In this document: positions 18,089 to 27,204 of the stretch, in pieces | Layout of the letters: each line of letters begins with the position of its first letter | Position numbering within the stretch: the stretch's first letter is position 1 | Source: Candidatus Saccharicenans subterraneus | GTDB lineage: Bacteria; Acidobacteriota; Aminicenantia; Aminicenantales; Saccharicenantaceae | NCBI GenBank assembly: GCA_003426165.1 | Contig: QUAH01000012.1 | Location: 47,575 to 111,574, forward strand | Length of the DNA: 64,000 bases | Reading direction: 5' to 3' | The notes under the pieces: generated by a model | What the model saw: the letters and a program-made list of their open reading frames with translations, nothing else | Database searches by the model: none | What the model was told of the DNA's origin: nothing | Program-made: the position numbers and the translations under genes

Positions 18089-20233
18089 ATGAAAAAAATT
18101 TCAGGGGCAAAGATAAGGTGGCTGGGGCTGGCCCTGCTGCTTGTCAATTTTCTGGCCTGTGTCTCTTTCAGTCCGGCCTACAAGCAGGGCAACCTGGCCG
18201 AGATAAACAAGGATTACGATGAAGCCATCAAGTATTACGAACAGGCCCTGATTCAGAATCCTAAAGAAACCGTTTACCGGATGGCCCTGTTCAGGGCGAA
18301 AGCGGCCGCGGCCATTAGTTCGGTGGAAAAGGCCAGGCAGCTCTTAGCCGAAGGCAAAAAAGAAGAAGCCCTCAATGCCTACAAGAAGGCCCTGGCTTAC
18401 GACCCCAGCAACCGGCTCATCCTGGAAGAGTACAGAAAGGTAGCCGGGTTGAAACCGCCGGTTGAAGAAAAACCGAAAGAAGTCGTTATTGAGCAGCCGG
18501 TTAAACTGAAGGCCTCGGGCGAGAGGCTCAAGCTCAGGTTTACCGACGCCTCGCTCAAGGCCATCTTCCAGGCCCTTGGCCGGTTTACCGGTGTGAATTT
18601 CCTTTTCGACGAGCAGTTCCGGGATATGCCGGTCAGCATTGACCTGACCGACATGACCCTGGAGCAGGGTCTGAACTCGCTGTGCTTAAGCGGCCGGGCC
18701 TTTTACCGGATTATTGACGACAAGACGGTGATCATCGTGCCCGACAATCCAACCAAGCGCAACCAGTACGAACTCAATGCCATCAAGACCATCTACCTGT
18801 CCAACCTCAATGCCCAGGATGTCCAGAACCAGTTGGTCTCAATTTTAAGGACACAGTATAAGGCTCCGACCATAATAGTGGATAAGAACAGGAACTCCAT
18901 AACCATCAGGGATAACCCGCGCATCGTGGCCCTGGCCGAGAAGATGCTCCGCAGCTGGGATAAGCCCAAGGGAGAAGTGGTAATCGACCTGGAAATCATG
19001 GAGGTTTCTAGGCAGAAGCTGCAGACCCTGGGCACCCAGTTCGGACAGAGCTATGCCGGCATCAGGTACACCGGCGCTGAACTCCCGGAGACCGGCTGGA
19101 TACCGCTGGAAGGGATAAATTTTTCACTGGCCGGAAATTACCAGGTCACTTTGCCCTCGGTGCTGCTCCAGTTCCTCGAAACCGACACCGACACCAAGAT
19201 AATTGCCCAGCCCAGGTTGCGGGGAGTTGATTCCGAGCAGATCAACTACATGGTCGGGCAGAAGGTGCCAATTCCCCAGACTACTTTTTCGCCGATCGCT
19301 GCCGGTGGGGTCAGCCAGCAGCCGATAGTTTCCTATACCTACCAGGATGTTGGAATTGAAGTCAACATCAAGCCGCGTCTGCACCAGGAAAAGGAAGTCA
19401 GCCTGGAGCTGGAAATAAAGATCACTTCGATCGGGGGCAAGGGCATCGCCGATATTCCGATTATCTCCACCCGCGAGGTCAAGAACGTCATCAGGCTCCG
19501 GGACGGCGAGACCAACCTGCTGGCCGGGTTGCTCAGGGATGAGGAGAGAAAGTCTCTCAAGGGAATCGCCGGGCTGAAGAACCTGCCCATCCTGGGCAGC
19601 CTGTTTTCCAGCACCGACCGCACGGTGGAGCAGACCGATGTCATCCTGACCATCACGCCGCATATCATCAGGACCATGCCCATCACCGATGAGGACGGCA
19701 AACCCCTGTGGATTGATAATGAATCAATAGCCATGAGCTCGGCCCAGGCGGGCATTCCGGAAGACATCTCGGTCCGCGAGGAAGAACTGACTCCCGAGGC
19801 CCTGGCCGAGGCTGCTCCTGGCATGAGCACCATCAGTTTTATGCCCGGGCGGGCTGAAGTTCCGGTCAATAATACTTTTAACGTCAGCCTGGAATTGAAC
19901 TCTCCCGCCGACATAACTTCGCTTTCCTTGAACCTGAGTTTTGACCCGAAGCTTCTGCGGCTGAGAGAAATCCAGAGGGGCGAACTGGTGGGTCAGCTGG
20001 GGGCCAGGGGCTCTTTCATGCAGAACATCAGCCCGGGCGGCGGGGTGGCGGTGGTTGGCTTTTCAGCACCATCTCCGGCCACCGGGGTCAGGTCGGGCAA
20101 CCTGGCCACCCTGGTTTTTGAAAGCCTGGCAGCCGGGGAGACCCGGGTGGTGATTGCCTCCATCCAGGCTCTGGGGGTGCAGGGACGACCGGTCAGCCTG
20201 GCCGGCGGCGAGCTCCAGGTCATAATAAGGTAA
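18089..20233 (+). CDS. gspD: Secretin lipoprotein with TPR and cohesin domains (GspD/PilQ)
   Basis: The 714-residue protein forms the outer-membrane channel of the system. In order: a lipoprotein signal ending FLAC (Cys24), two TPR-like repeats (about 30-125), a secretin/TonB short N-terminal domain (about 150-225), an N1-type ring domain (about 235-300), the secretin beta-barrel region (about 310-535, with VPIPQTT and the GLLRDEE..GIAGLKNLPILGSLF signature) and a C-terminal cohesin-like domain (about 590-712). Cohesin tails on secretins are known from acidobacterial and deltaproteobacterial genomes; what they bind is not known. It is the last gene of the operon and converges on the PII-like gene with 17 nt between stops. 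Confidence 0.92.
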   Translation: MKKISGAKIRWLGLALLLVNFLACVSFSPAYKQGNLAEINKDYDEAIKYYEQALIQNPKETVYRMALFRAKAAAAISSVEKARQLLAEGKKEEALNAYKKALAYDPSNRLILEEYRKVAGLKPPVEEKPKEVVIEQPVKLKASGERLKLRFTDASLKAIFQALGRFTGVNFLFDEQFRDMPVSIDLTDMTLEQGLNSLCLSGRAFYRIIDDKTVIIVPDNPTKRNQYELNAIKTIYLSNLNAQDVQNQLVSILRTQYKAPTIIVDKNRNSITIRDNPRIVALAEKMLRSWDKPKGEVVIDLEIMEVSRQKLQTLGTQFGQSYAGIRYTGAELPETGWIPLEGINFSLAGNYQVTLPSVLLQFLETDTDTKIIAQPRLRGVDSEQINYMVGQKVPIPQTTFSPIAAGGVSQQPIVSYTYQDVGIEVNIKPRLHQEKEVSLELEIKITSIGGKGIADIPIISTREVKNVIRLRDGETNLLAGLLRDEERKSLKGIAGLKNLPILGSLFSSTDRTVEQTDVILTITPHIIRTMPITDEDGKPLWIDNESIAMSSAQAGIPEDISVREEELTPEALAEAAPGMSTISFMPGRAEVPVNNTFNVSLELNSPADITSLSLNLSFDPKLLRLREIQRGELVGQLGARGSFMQNISPGGGVAVVGFSAPSPATGVRSGNLATLVFESLAAGETRVVIASIQALGVQGRPVSLAGGELQVIIR

Positions 20234-20250
20234 CAGTCGCAACCCGGTTA

Positions 20251-20583
20251 TTATTTTTCTTTTTCATAAAGCAGGTGGCATATTCCGGCCACCTGCTTCA
20301 ATTCAAGGACAAAGGCGATTCCCGCCCCGGGCTTGTCCAGTTCGCCGGCCCTGACAATCGCCTCCAGGATCTGCTGGGTTCGGTTTCTGGGAACTACAGA
20401 AAAGATTATTTCTTTTTCCGGCTCGACCGGGATTCCCAGGAGCTTCTTTCTCTCGTGGACCCCCGTGCCCCGGCCGACTATGATGGTGCCTCCCTCTGCC
20501 CCGGCCTGGCGCGAGGCCTCGATTATTTTTTCCGAAAAGCCCATCCGGACTATGGTCACAATCAGGTCGAATTCAATGTTCAT
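20251..20583 (-). CDS. PII-like nitrogen-regulatory-type protein
   Basis: The 110-residue protein follows the PII/GlnB fold pattern: beta-strand DLIVTIVR, helix EKIIEASRQAGA, the GTIIVGRG stretch, a shortened T-loop (HERKKLLGIPVEPEKE) and the DKPGAGIAFV C-loop-like segment. The T-loop lacks the uridylylated tyrosine of GlnB, so it is probably regulated by ligand only. It overlaps the upstream DUF1538 gene by 4 nt (ATGA). Such PII-like proteins are commonly partners of membrane transporters, so it likely gates the two DUF1538 proteins; that is inference. Confidence 0.8.
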   Translation of the reverse strand: MNIEFDLIVTIVRMGFSEKIIEASRQAGAEGGTIIVGRGTGVHERKKLLGIPVEPEKEIIFSVVPRNRTQQILEAIVRAGELDKPGAGIAFVLELKQVAGICHLLYEKEK

Positions 20584-21311
20584 GGTTTTCTCCTTTTTCT
20601 GGCCGAGTAAATCAGGCCAAAGGTCATGATAGAGATTATAGGGGCCAGGGCCACCAGGGCAATCAGGCCGAAACCGTCCAGCACCGGGTCGCGGTTGTCC
20701 ATGGCTCCGGCCAGCCCCACGGCCATGGCCATGACGAAGGTGACCGTCATTGGGCCCGTGGCCACCCCCCCGGAATCGAAAGCTATGGCCGTAAAGGTCG
20801 GGTCAGAAAATTTGAGCATGACCATGGCGGCCAGGTAACCCGGGATGATGAAGTAATAAATCGAAAGACCGGTCAGAATCCTCACCATTCCCAGGGCCAC
20901 GAATATGGCCACGCCCAGCGATAGGAACAGGATAATAATCCTCGAGGGAATGGCCCCGCTGGAGGCCCTTTCCACCTCGTAGCTCATGATCCTGACCGCC
21001 GGTTCGGCCAGGGTGGCCACCAGGCCAAAACAGAATCCGAGCGGGACGATTAACCACCTGAAAGTCAGGTCCCCGAGCAGCCGGCCCACTTCAGAACCAA
21101 CGGGCAAGAAGCCCACTTGAACTCCCTGAAGAAACAGGATCAAGCCCAACAGGGTCAGAACAATTCCTCTGACTATGACCGAGATGGATTCCCGGGGCAG
21201 GCGCAGGAAAAATACCTGAAAAATTATAAAGATCACCAGCAGGGGAACCAGGGCTATCAGGACTTCGAGCAGCACCGGTCCGAAGTTCAAAAAGTCCAGC
21301 AGTTCTTTCAT
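20580..21311 (-). CDS. DUF1538 membrane protein (second copy)
   Basis: The 243-residue protein is almost wholly hydrophobic with about seven TM helices. It carries the DUF1538 hallmarks TLAEPAVRIMSYEVE (about residue 100) and FDSGGVATGPMTVTFVMA (about 180). Function is unknown; the repeated GG..TGP motif in a membrane segment suggests a transport path. It overlaps the first DUF1538 gene and the PII-like gene by 4 nt each, so all three should be made in fixed ratio. In other genomes the two DUF1538 units can be fused into one protein. Confidence 0.85.
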   Translation of the reverse strand: MKELLDFLNFGPVLLEVLIALVPLLVIFIIFQVFFLRLPRESISVIVRGIVLTLLGLILFLQGVQVGFLPVGSEVGRLLGDLTFRWLIVPLGFCFGLVATLAEPAVRIMSYEVERASSGAIPSRIIILFLSLGVAIFVALGMVRILTGLSIYYFIIPGYLAAMVMLKFSDPTFTAIAFDSGGVATGPMTVTFVMAMAVGLAGAMDNRDPVLDGFGLIALVALAPIISIMTFGLIYSARKRRKP

Positions 21312-22000
21312 CTGAAAATTATTCCCAGGATCATCACGCTTATGATGGGTCCAATGGAGGCTATGCCAATCAGGCCGAAGCCATCCTTCAAGGCTGATTT
21401 GCCGCCCAGGACTGAAACCATTCCTATGCCGAGCGAAAGGATGAACGGAACGGTTATCGGACCGGTGGTCACGCCGCCGGAATCGAAGGCCACCGGAACG
21501 AATTGTGGCGGCACGAAAAAGGATAGCAAAAGAACCAGAAGATAACCGGCCATAAGGATGTAGGCGATTCGGATTCCCAGGACTATGCGCAGCATGGCCA
21601 GGCTGACCGAAAGGCCCACCCCGAGGCCCACGGCCAGAATCAGGATACCCTTGTTTATCTCGCCGCCCGAGACCAGGTCCACCTGGTAGGCCAGCACCCT
21701 GACATCGGGTTCAGCCATGGTAATAACCAGCCCGATTATGCCCGAAACGACCAGGATCAGGCTAAAAGGCATTTTCTGGGGGAGCTGGGCGCCGATGGCC
21801 TCGCCCATGGGCAGCAGGCTGATCCTGGCTCCATAAAGGAACAGGAACAGGCCCAGGATGACCATCAATGTTCCGATTAAAAAGCGGAGGACAGAAACCA
21901 GGGGAAGAGTCAATATGGTAAATTGAAGTATCAGAACCAGGGCGGTTATGGGCAGGACCGCCTTTAAGACTTCAACCAGTTGCCTTTTTGCTTCTCCCAT
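21308..22000 (-). CDS. DUF1538 membrane protein (first copy)
   Basis: The 230-residue protein has about seven TM helices and the same paired motifs as its neighbour: TMAEPDVRVLAYQVD (about residue 93) and FDSGGVTTGPITVPFILS (about 172). The two are clearly homologous but diverged, consistent with a heterodimer of related subunits. AAAGGAAGC precedes the ATG. It is the first gene of the DUF1538-DUF1538-PII operon. Confidence 0.85.
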   Translation of the reverse strand: MGEAKRQLVEVLKAVLPITALVLILQFTILTLPLVSVLRFLIGTLMVILGLFLFLYGARISLLPMGEAIGAQLPQKMPFSLILVVSGIIGLVITMAEPDVRVLAYQVDLVSGGEINKGILILAVGLGVGLSVSLAMLRIVLGIRIAYILMAGYLLVLLLSFFVPPQFVPVAFDSGGVTTGPITVPFILSLGIGMVSVLGGKSALKDGFGLIGIASIGPIISVMILGIIFR

Positions 22001-22192
22001 GCTTCCTTTTGAGTATAAGCTGGCCTGTTCGTTGATGCAAGCAAAACCTAAGATGAGGTCAGTTAGTAATGGCTTTCGGATTTTTTACAAGTGAACGGAT
22101 TTAATATAAATTTGACAGGATGGGTCTCGGGAGATTTTTACCTGAAGCTGGTTTCTGGTAAATCCAGATTGGATTTAATCACTTCATCATTT

Positions 22193-22819
22193 TCAACGGA
22201 ATTCCTTGTCGATGATGGTAAGGCGTTCCGGGTATTTAATCTCGCCCAGGGGAGTCATCACCCGGGGCTGGATGTCGAGGGCCAGGCGGGCCGAGCTGCC
22301 GTTCTTGCCGCCTATGGCCAGGGCCAGCTGCAGCAGCCGGTCCAGGCCCTGGTTGCCGAAAAATTCATACAGGTCCAGGGTCAGGAGGAGCGGGATGATA
22401 GTTTCCTGGCCGGTGCCGGGAATTTCAACCGGGCTATCAATGTCGCCGTAGACTGTCGGCTGGCCGTCGACCAGCAGCCGGGCGGCCAGGCCGCTAAGGG
22501 TGGCCGTGGTCTTGACCTTTCCAGAAGAACCGTCGTTGGGGTTGATGGCCACCACGTTCAGGATGAATTCCACGGGCAGCTTTTTTGAGCCGAAGAGCTG
22601 GGCCAGTTTTAACCCGTCCTGAACCGAAAAATCACTGAGGCTGGCCTTATGGCTCAAGGGAATTCCGGCCAGCGAAAAGCCTTCCACTGACCCCAGCTTG
22701 AACTTGAGCCTCTGGAGCTGGGCCAGGCTGCCGGCCAGGTTGGTCAGGGTAGCGCAGCCCTGGAAGAAGAGGATTGCAGCCAGCAATAGAACCGTGATTA
22801 ACATTATTCTTTTTGTCAT
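22193..22819 (-). CDS. LEA type 2-like lipoprotein, copy 1
   Basis: The 208-residue protein has a lipoprotein signal (FFQGC, Cys22) and one domain resembling the LEA14/WHy fold (VEFILNVVAINPNDGSSG). The WHy fold is seen in desiccation-related and stress proteins; a bacterial function is not established. It is very similar over its whole mature length to the lipoprotein at 55009-55638, including the exact stretch KLAQLFGSKKLPVEFILNV. The ribosome-binding site AAGGAAGAAACC supports the start. No operon partner is visible. Confidence 0.75.
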   Translation of the reverse strand: MTKRIMLITVLLLAAILFFQGCATLTNLAGSLAQLQRLKFKLGSVEGFSLAGIPLSHKASLSDFSVQDGLKLAQLFGSKKLPVEFILNVVAINPNDGSSGKVKTTATLSGLAARLLVDGQPTVYGDIDSPVEIPGTGQETIIPLLLTLDLYEFFGNQGLDRLLQLALAIGGKNGSSARLALDIQPRVMTPLGEIKYPERLTIIDKEFR

Positions 22820-22954
22820 TGGTTTCTTCCTTTCACCATAACGGAAAGTGTTCTTACCTTCGAGGCTATTGGCCCCGGTCTGCTTGCTGTTTGAATGGCC
22901 ACTAATCCCAGGTGATTATTCCCGGGTCATATTTTACAAGAAGTTTACAGGTTT

Positions 22955-22982
22955 TTGACAGAATTTTGACAACTTTTATTTT
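22955..22982 (+). promoter_or_regulatory. Candidate promoter of the glycine-rich membrane protein gene
   Basis: TTGACA at 22955-22960 is followed after 16 nt by TATTTT at 22977-22982; a second TTGACA overlaps at 22966-22971. The region is A/T-rich and lies about 45 nt before the ATG at 23029. Confidence 0.45.
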
Positions 22983-23028
22983 TGAGGGAGTTACCTTTTT
23001 CTTAGAAGAATGGTCCAAGGAGGGCAAA

Positions 23029-23613
23029 ATGAAATTATTAAGAGTGTCCGGGAAAAATGGTTCGGTTGGGGCCTTTAAGCTGGTGCTGGTGGGCCTCATG
23101 GTTTTAACCCTGGTGGTTTCATTGCCGGCCAGGCAAAAGAAAAGGGGGAACGACCTCGTAATTACCACCGTGGGTAACAGGGTATTCAGGGCTGAACTTC
23201 TCACCATAAAAGGCAATGATCTAATCATGATCGGGGGGAATCCCAGCTCAGAGATTGTTATCAATATTGATGAGGTAAGCAAGGTTCAGGTGGTAAAAAA
23301 ATCAAAGGCGGCTGTGGGTTTAATAGTAGGAGCGGCGGCTGGGGGGGTATTAATAGCTCTGGCAGCTCATGAAGTAAACCAGGCTGATTGCCTGCTAGAA
23401 GAATTTTTCGACAAGATGGCTTTGGCAGGAGCTGGATTATCGTTCGTAATCTTGAGCGGTGGCGGTGCCTTGGTAGGGGCTTTAGTTGGAACAGATAGGC
23501 ACCTTAACAGGGTAAGGAGGACGCCGGAAGAGAACGCGAGAATCCTGGCAAAGCTCAACCAATACGCGCGTGTCCCCCGGAGTTACCAGGTTTCAGCCAA
23601 AGTGACAGAATGA
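23029..23613 (+). CDS. Membrane protein with glycine-rich helices
   Basis: The 194-residue protein has an N-terminal signal or anchor (about 14-34), a small beta-rich region (about 40-85, ITTVGNRVFRAELLTIKGND) and two Gly/Ala-rich hydrophobic stretches (about 93-115 and 130-155) reminiscent of glycine-zipper membrane proteins. I do not recognise a family. I chose the ATG at 23029 because of the strong AAGGAGGG site, not the longer frame that begins at 22912 within the promoter region. Base composition is richer in A+T than in neighbouring genes. Confidence 0.7.
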   Translation: MKLLRVSGKNGSVGAFKLVLVGLMVLTLVVSLPARQKKRGNDLVITTVGNRVFRAELLTIKGNDLIMIGGNPSSEIVINIDEVSKVQVVKKSKAAVGLIVGAAAGGVLIALAAHEVNQADCLLEEFFDKMALAGAGLSFVILSGGGALVGALVGTDRHLNRVRRTPEENARILAKLNQYARVPRSYQVSAKVTE

Positions 23614-23986
23614 GCTAAATTAATCTTCAGCCACATTCTCGTGGCCGAACGCCTGATTTCTTCCTGTCAATCTAACTGGCTTGAATCTGAGTTCTCTTAG
23701 GATCTCGCCGTTAATTAATGTCCAGTATTATCGACGGGCACTTCGGACCTCGCCTGGGGAAAGGATGGCCGGGTGGCGGTGGCATACCGGCCTGATTTGC
23801 CGGGAAGCGGATTGAACACAGGATGGTGCTTTCATCATTTTAAAATTAAAGTGATCTCGCCAAGTCTTAATGAATCCCGGCTTGCGACCAGACCTTATGC
23901 TCCGGGGCTTTAATGGCGGCAGTATTGCTGATAAAATCTGGGTGAATCAAGTCCATCTGGGCCACATAGAGGAAAGAGAAAAGAAA
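23614..23986. other. Intergenic region without recognised element
   Basis: About 370 bases between the membrane-protein gene and the MoaD-like gene. I see no conserved RNA motif, tRNA or convincing promoter. A longer in-frame extension of the MoaD-like gene begins at 23870 but lacks a ribosome-binding site. A molybdenum-cofactor riboswitch was considered and not found. Confidence 0.35.
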
Positions 23987-24277
23987 ATGGAGGGAGAAAA
24001 AATACGGGTCAGGGTCAAGTTCTTTGCCTATTACAGGGAGGTATTCGGGGCCAGGGAGAAAGAGCTGGTGGTGGGCAGGGGAGCCACCCTGGCCGAGGTC
24101 CTGGGCCGGATAGTGGAAACCCCGCAGCAGGAAAAAGAGATTTTTAGCGAGGGCCAGTTAAAACCGCAGGTGGTGATAATGATAAATGGTTCGGTGGTGC
24201 CGGCCGAGGCCCTGCCTTCCAGGCAACTTGAGGACCATTCGGTCGTGGCCATCTTTCCGATGATGGGTGGCGGTTAG
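23987..24277 (+). CDS. MoaD/ThiS-family sulfur-carrier protein
   Basis: The 96-residue protein has the beta-grasp ubiquitin-like pattern of MoaD: VRVKFFAYYREVFG at the start, VEVVVGRGATLAEVLGRI-type central helix region and a C-terminus ending MMGGG, with the exposed Gly-Gly that is adenylated and thiocarboxylated. It would carry sulfur for molybdopterin or a related cofactor. No MoaE, MoeB or other cofactor gene is nearby, so the pathway cannot be fixed. GAGGAAAGAG upstream supports the ATG at 23987. It converges with the next gene with 8 nt between stops. Confidence 0.8.
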   Translation: MEGEKIRVRVKFFAYYREVFGAREKELVVGRGATLAEVLGRIVETPQQEKEIFSEGQLKPQVVIMINGSVVPAEALPSRQLEDHSVVAIFPMMGGG

Positions 24278-24285
24278 GTAATGAT

Positions 24286-24573
24286 CTATCCGAGGCGCAG
24301 GATGCCCTTAAGTACCACAAAGGCCAGGCTCAGGCTCAGGGCCAGAGTCATTCCCGCCGTCAGGGCATAATACCAGCCGCCAATTTTGCCCTTTTCCTGC
24401 AAGCTCAGCCTTTTATAATCCTGGACATATTGAAAGATTTTTATTCTCCACAGGAGATAATTAATCTTTATCCCGCGCTTGGACACATAGTCAGTAATGA
24501 CGATGGCTGAAACCAGGCCCGTGGCCAGGCTGGCCAGGGCCAATATTGCCAGCAACAGGAGAGGTATGGGCAT
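24286..24573 (-). CDS. Small two-helix membrane protein
   Basis: A 95-residue protein with hydrophobic segments near residues 4-28 and 68-92 and a basic, aromatic-rich loop between them (SKRGIKINYLLWRIKIFQY). GGAGAAATTGAA precedes the ATG. I do not recognise a family; it converges with the MoaD-like gene and shows no operon partner. Confidence 0.6.
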   Translation of the reverse strand: MPIPLLLLAILALASLATGLVSAIVITDYVSKRGIKINYLLWRIKIFQYVQDYKRLSLQEKGKIGGWYYALTAGMTLALSLSLAFVVLKGILRLG

Positions 24574-24792
24574 TTCAATTTCTCCGTTGCCTCATTTAAG
24601 GCTCAACCATTCTATTGCAATTTTGTAAAGTCTACAAACTCTCTTTGACGCAGCCGATTCAACATTATGCTTGACAAAAATTTTATAGTGGCAAAAATGG
24701 AAACCTTGATGCTCGGTTAACAAATTTTCTGTTTGTCTGGCTAACCGAAACAAAAAAATTCAAACCGAAAATTAATTTCACAAGGAGGAACC

Positions 24793-27111
24793 GTGAGACG
24801 ACTAATCAGGTCAACTGGCCTCGGGCTCGTTTTTCTTCTGGTTTTTGTACTGGCGTTGGTCTACGCCCAGGGAAAGCTGGAAGATTATGAGAGAGCTGCC
24901 GGGCTGAGGGACAAGTTTGAGAGCCTGGCCGTAAATGTGCCCGAACGGGCAGCCTGGATAGAGAAGACGCCGCGCTTCTGGTACCGGAAGACGGTCAGGG
25001 GCGGCCAGGAGTTCGTGCTGGTTGACGCCGAGAAGGGCACCAGGGGACCGGCCTTTGACCACGACAGGCTGGCCGCGGCCCTGAATAAAGAAACGGGTGA
25101 AAAATTCACGGGAATTACACTTCCTTTCAGGAGCATAAATTTTGTGGAAAACGAAAAGTTCCTGGAATTCGAGTACCGGGACTCGGTCTGGAGGTGCGAA
25201 CTTGCCACCTATGCCCTCAAGAAAACCGGGCCGGCCCGGCCGCGCCAGAGGGACGGCTGGCAGGATGTGGGCGGCCCCCCGGCCCAGGCGGCCTCGGCCG
25301 AGAGCAAGCCTTCACCCGACAAGAAATGGGAAGCCTTCATACGAAATTACAACGTCTGGGTTCGGGCTGTTGATAGCAAAGAAGAGTTCCCGCTGAGCTG
25401 GGATGGCAACGAGGGCAATTATTACACCTACCAATCGCTGCTCTGGGCCCCGGATTCAAAGAAGCTGGTGGCAGTCAGGATCAGGCCAGGCCTGCACCGC
25501 AAGATCCAGTACGTGGACTCTTCGCCGGCTGACCAGCTCCAGCCGAAGTATTTCAGCCTGGGCTACACCAAGCCGGGCGACCCGCTGGACCTGCCGCAGC
25601 CGGTGCTGTTCCAGGTTGAGGGCAGGAAGCAGGTTAATGTTGATAATGCCCTTTTCCCCAATCCTTACGACCTCAGCAACTTTGCCTGGCGCCAGGACAG
25701 CCGGGCCTTCACCTTTGAATACAACCAGCGCGGCCACCAGGTCTACCGGGTAATTGAGGTTGACGGGACAACGGGAGCGGCCAGGGCTGTCATCAGCGAG
25801 GAATGTGCCACCTTCTTCTGCTATTCCAGCAAGAAATACCGCTACGACCTGGCTGACGGAAAGGAAATAATCTGGATGTCCGAGCGGGACGGCTGGAATC
25901 ATCTCTATCTTTATGACGGCGAAACCGGCCAGGTCAAGAACCAGATTACCAAGGGGGAGTGGGTGGTGCGGAGTGTGGAGAAGGTGGACGAGGAACGCCG
26001 CCAGGTCTGGTTTCTGGGAAGCGGAATGTATCCCGGGAAGGACCCTTATTTCCTGCACCTTTACCGGGTAAACCTCGACGGGACGGGGCTGGAGGCGCTG
26101 ACCGAGGTCGATGCCAACCATGTGGTCAGCCTGTCAGCCGACCTGAAATATTACGTTGACCTCTATTCCCGGGTGGACCTGGCCCCGGTGATGCAGCTCC
26201 GGAGGAGCGAAGATAAAAAGGTCATCATGGAACTGGAGAAGGCGGACATTTCAGAGCTGAAGAAGGCTGGCTGGCGCGCCCCGGAAGTTTTCGTGGCCAA
26301 GGGAAGGGACGGCCAGACTGATATCTGGGGAATCATCATCCGTCCAACAAACTTCAATGCCAGGAGAAAGTACCCGGTTATCGAGTATATCTACGCCGGC
26401 CCTCACAGCTCGTTTGTGCCCAAGAGCTTTTTCGCCTGGAGCCAGATGATGTCGCTGGCCGAGCTGGGCTTCATCGTGGTCCAGGTTGACGGCATGGGCA
26501 CCAGCAACCGCTCCAAGGCCTTTCACGATGTTTGCTGGAAAAACCTGAAGGATGCCGGTTTCCCGGACCGGATCCTGTGGCACAGGGCGGTGGCAGCCAG
26601 GTATCCTTATTATGACCTCAGCCGGGTGGGGATTTATGGCACCTCGGCCGGAGGGCAGAATGCCCTGGCCGGGCTGTTGTTCCACCCGGAATTCTATAAG
26701 GCCGGGTTTGCTGCGGCCGGGTGCCACGACAACCGGATGGATAAGATCTGGTGGAACGAGCAGTGGATGGGCTGGCCGCTGGGACCCGAATATGAAGCCT
26801 CGTCCAACACGGTCAATGCCCATCGACTGAAGGGAAAATTGCTGCTGGTCATTCCAGAGCTTGATACCAACGTTGACCCGTCAACGAGTTACCAGGTGGT
26901 CAATGCCCTGATCAAGGCCGGGAAAGATTTTGAGCTGCTGGTGGTGCCGGGAGCCAATCACGGTTCGGGCGGGGTTTACGGAGACCGGAGGAGAAATGAT
27001 TTCTTTGTAAGAAATCTGCTTGGGGTTGAGCCACCCGACTGGAACAGGCTGGAGAAGAAGTTGCCGGAACCACGGCCTTCATTCATGCCCCGCACCCCCG
27101 GCGACGACTAA
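24793..27111 (+). CDS. Exported S9-family prolyl oligopeptidase-like peptidase (DPP IV type)
   Basis: The 772-residue protein starts with GTG after AAGGAGGAACC, has a signal peptide (about 1-26), an N-terminal beta-propeller region (about 150-500) and a C-terminal alpha/beta-hydrolase. The catalytic triad is Ser618 in GTSAGG, Asp691 in LDTN and His723 in GANHG. It should cleave peptides in the periplasm, often after proline in this family. Its length and DPPIV_N-like propeller match dipeptidyl-peptidase IV. It ends 6 nt before a palindromic repeat pair that may serve as terminator. Confidence 0.92.
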   Translation: MRRLIRSTGLGLVFLLVFVLALVYAQGKLEDYERAAGLRDKFESLAVNVPERAAWIEKTPRFWYRKTVRGGQEFVLVDAEKGTRGPAFDHDRLAAALNKETGEKFTGITLPFRSINFVENEKFLEFEYRDSVWRCELATYALKKTGPARPRQRDGWQDVGGPPAQAASAESKPSPDKKWEAFIRNYNVWVRAVDSKEEFPLSWDGNEGNYYTYQSLLWAPDSKKLVAVRIRPGLHRKIQYVDSSPADQLQPKYFSLGYTKPGDPLDLPQPVLFQVEGRKQVNVDNALFPNPYDLSNFAWRQDSRAFTFEYNQRGHQVYRVIEVDGTTGAARAVISEECATFFCYSSKKYRYDLADGKEIIWMSERDGWNHLYLYDGETGQVKNQITKGEWVVRSVEKVDEERRQVWFLGSGMYPGKDPYFLHLYRVNLDGTGLEALTEVDANHVVSLSADLKYYVDLYSRVDLAPVMQLRRSEDKKVIMELEKADISELKKAGWRAPEVFVAKGRDGQTDIWGIIIRPTNFNARRKYPVIEYIYAGPHSSFVPKSFFAWSQMMSLAELGFIVVQVDGMGTSNRSKAFHDVCWKNLKDAGFPDRILWHRAVAARYPYYDLSRVGIYGTSAGGQNALAGLLFHPEFYKAGFAAAGCHDNRMDKIWWNEQWMGWPLGPEYEASSNTVNAHRLKGKLLLVIPELDTNVDPSTSYQVVNALIKAGKDFELLVVPGANHGSGGVYGDRRRNDFFVRNLLGVEPPDWNRLEKKLPEPRPSFMPRTPGDD

Positions 27112-27117
27112 TGAACA

Positions 27118-27192
27118 GGGGACACCTTACGGTGTCCCCATTTTTGCTTCCTGCCCTTGGGGAAAAATCCGGGGACACTTATAGGTGTCCCC
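27118..27192. repeat. GGGGACAC palindrome pair (copies 1-2)
   Basis: Two 22-bp palindromes, 27118-27139 (N6 = CTTACG) and 27171-27192 (N6 = TTATAG), 53 bp apart from start to start, lie between the convergent ends of the S9 peptidase and radical SAM genes. Each is followed by a short T-run, so they can act as terminators in addition to being members of the dispersed family. TTGGGGAAAAA between them matches the conserved inner box. Confidence 0.9.
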
Positions 27193-27204
27193 TTTTAGCC
27201 CCTT

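Noticed and set aside
23614..23986. Molybdenum-cofactor riboswitch upstream of the MoaD-like gene
   Set aside because: No recognisable conserved core or paired architecture could be found by eye.
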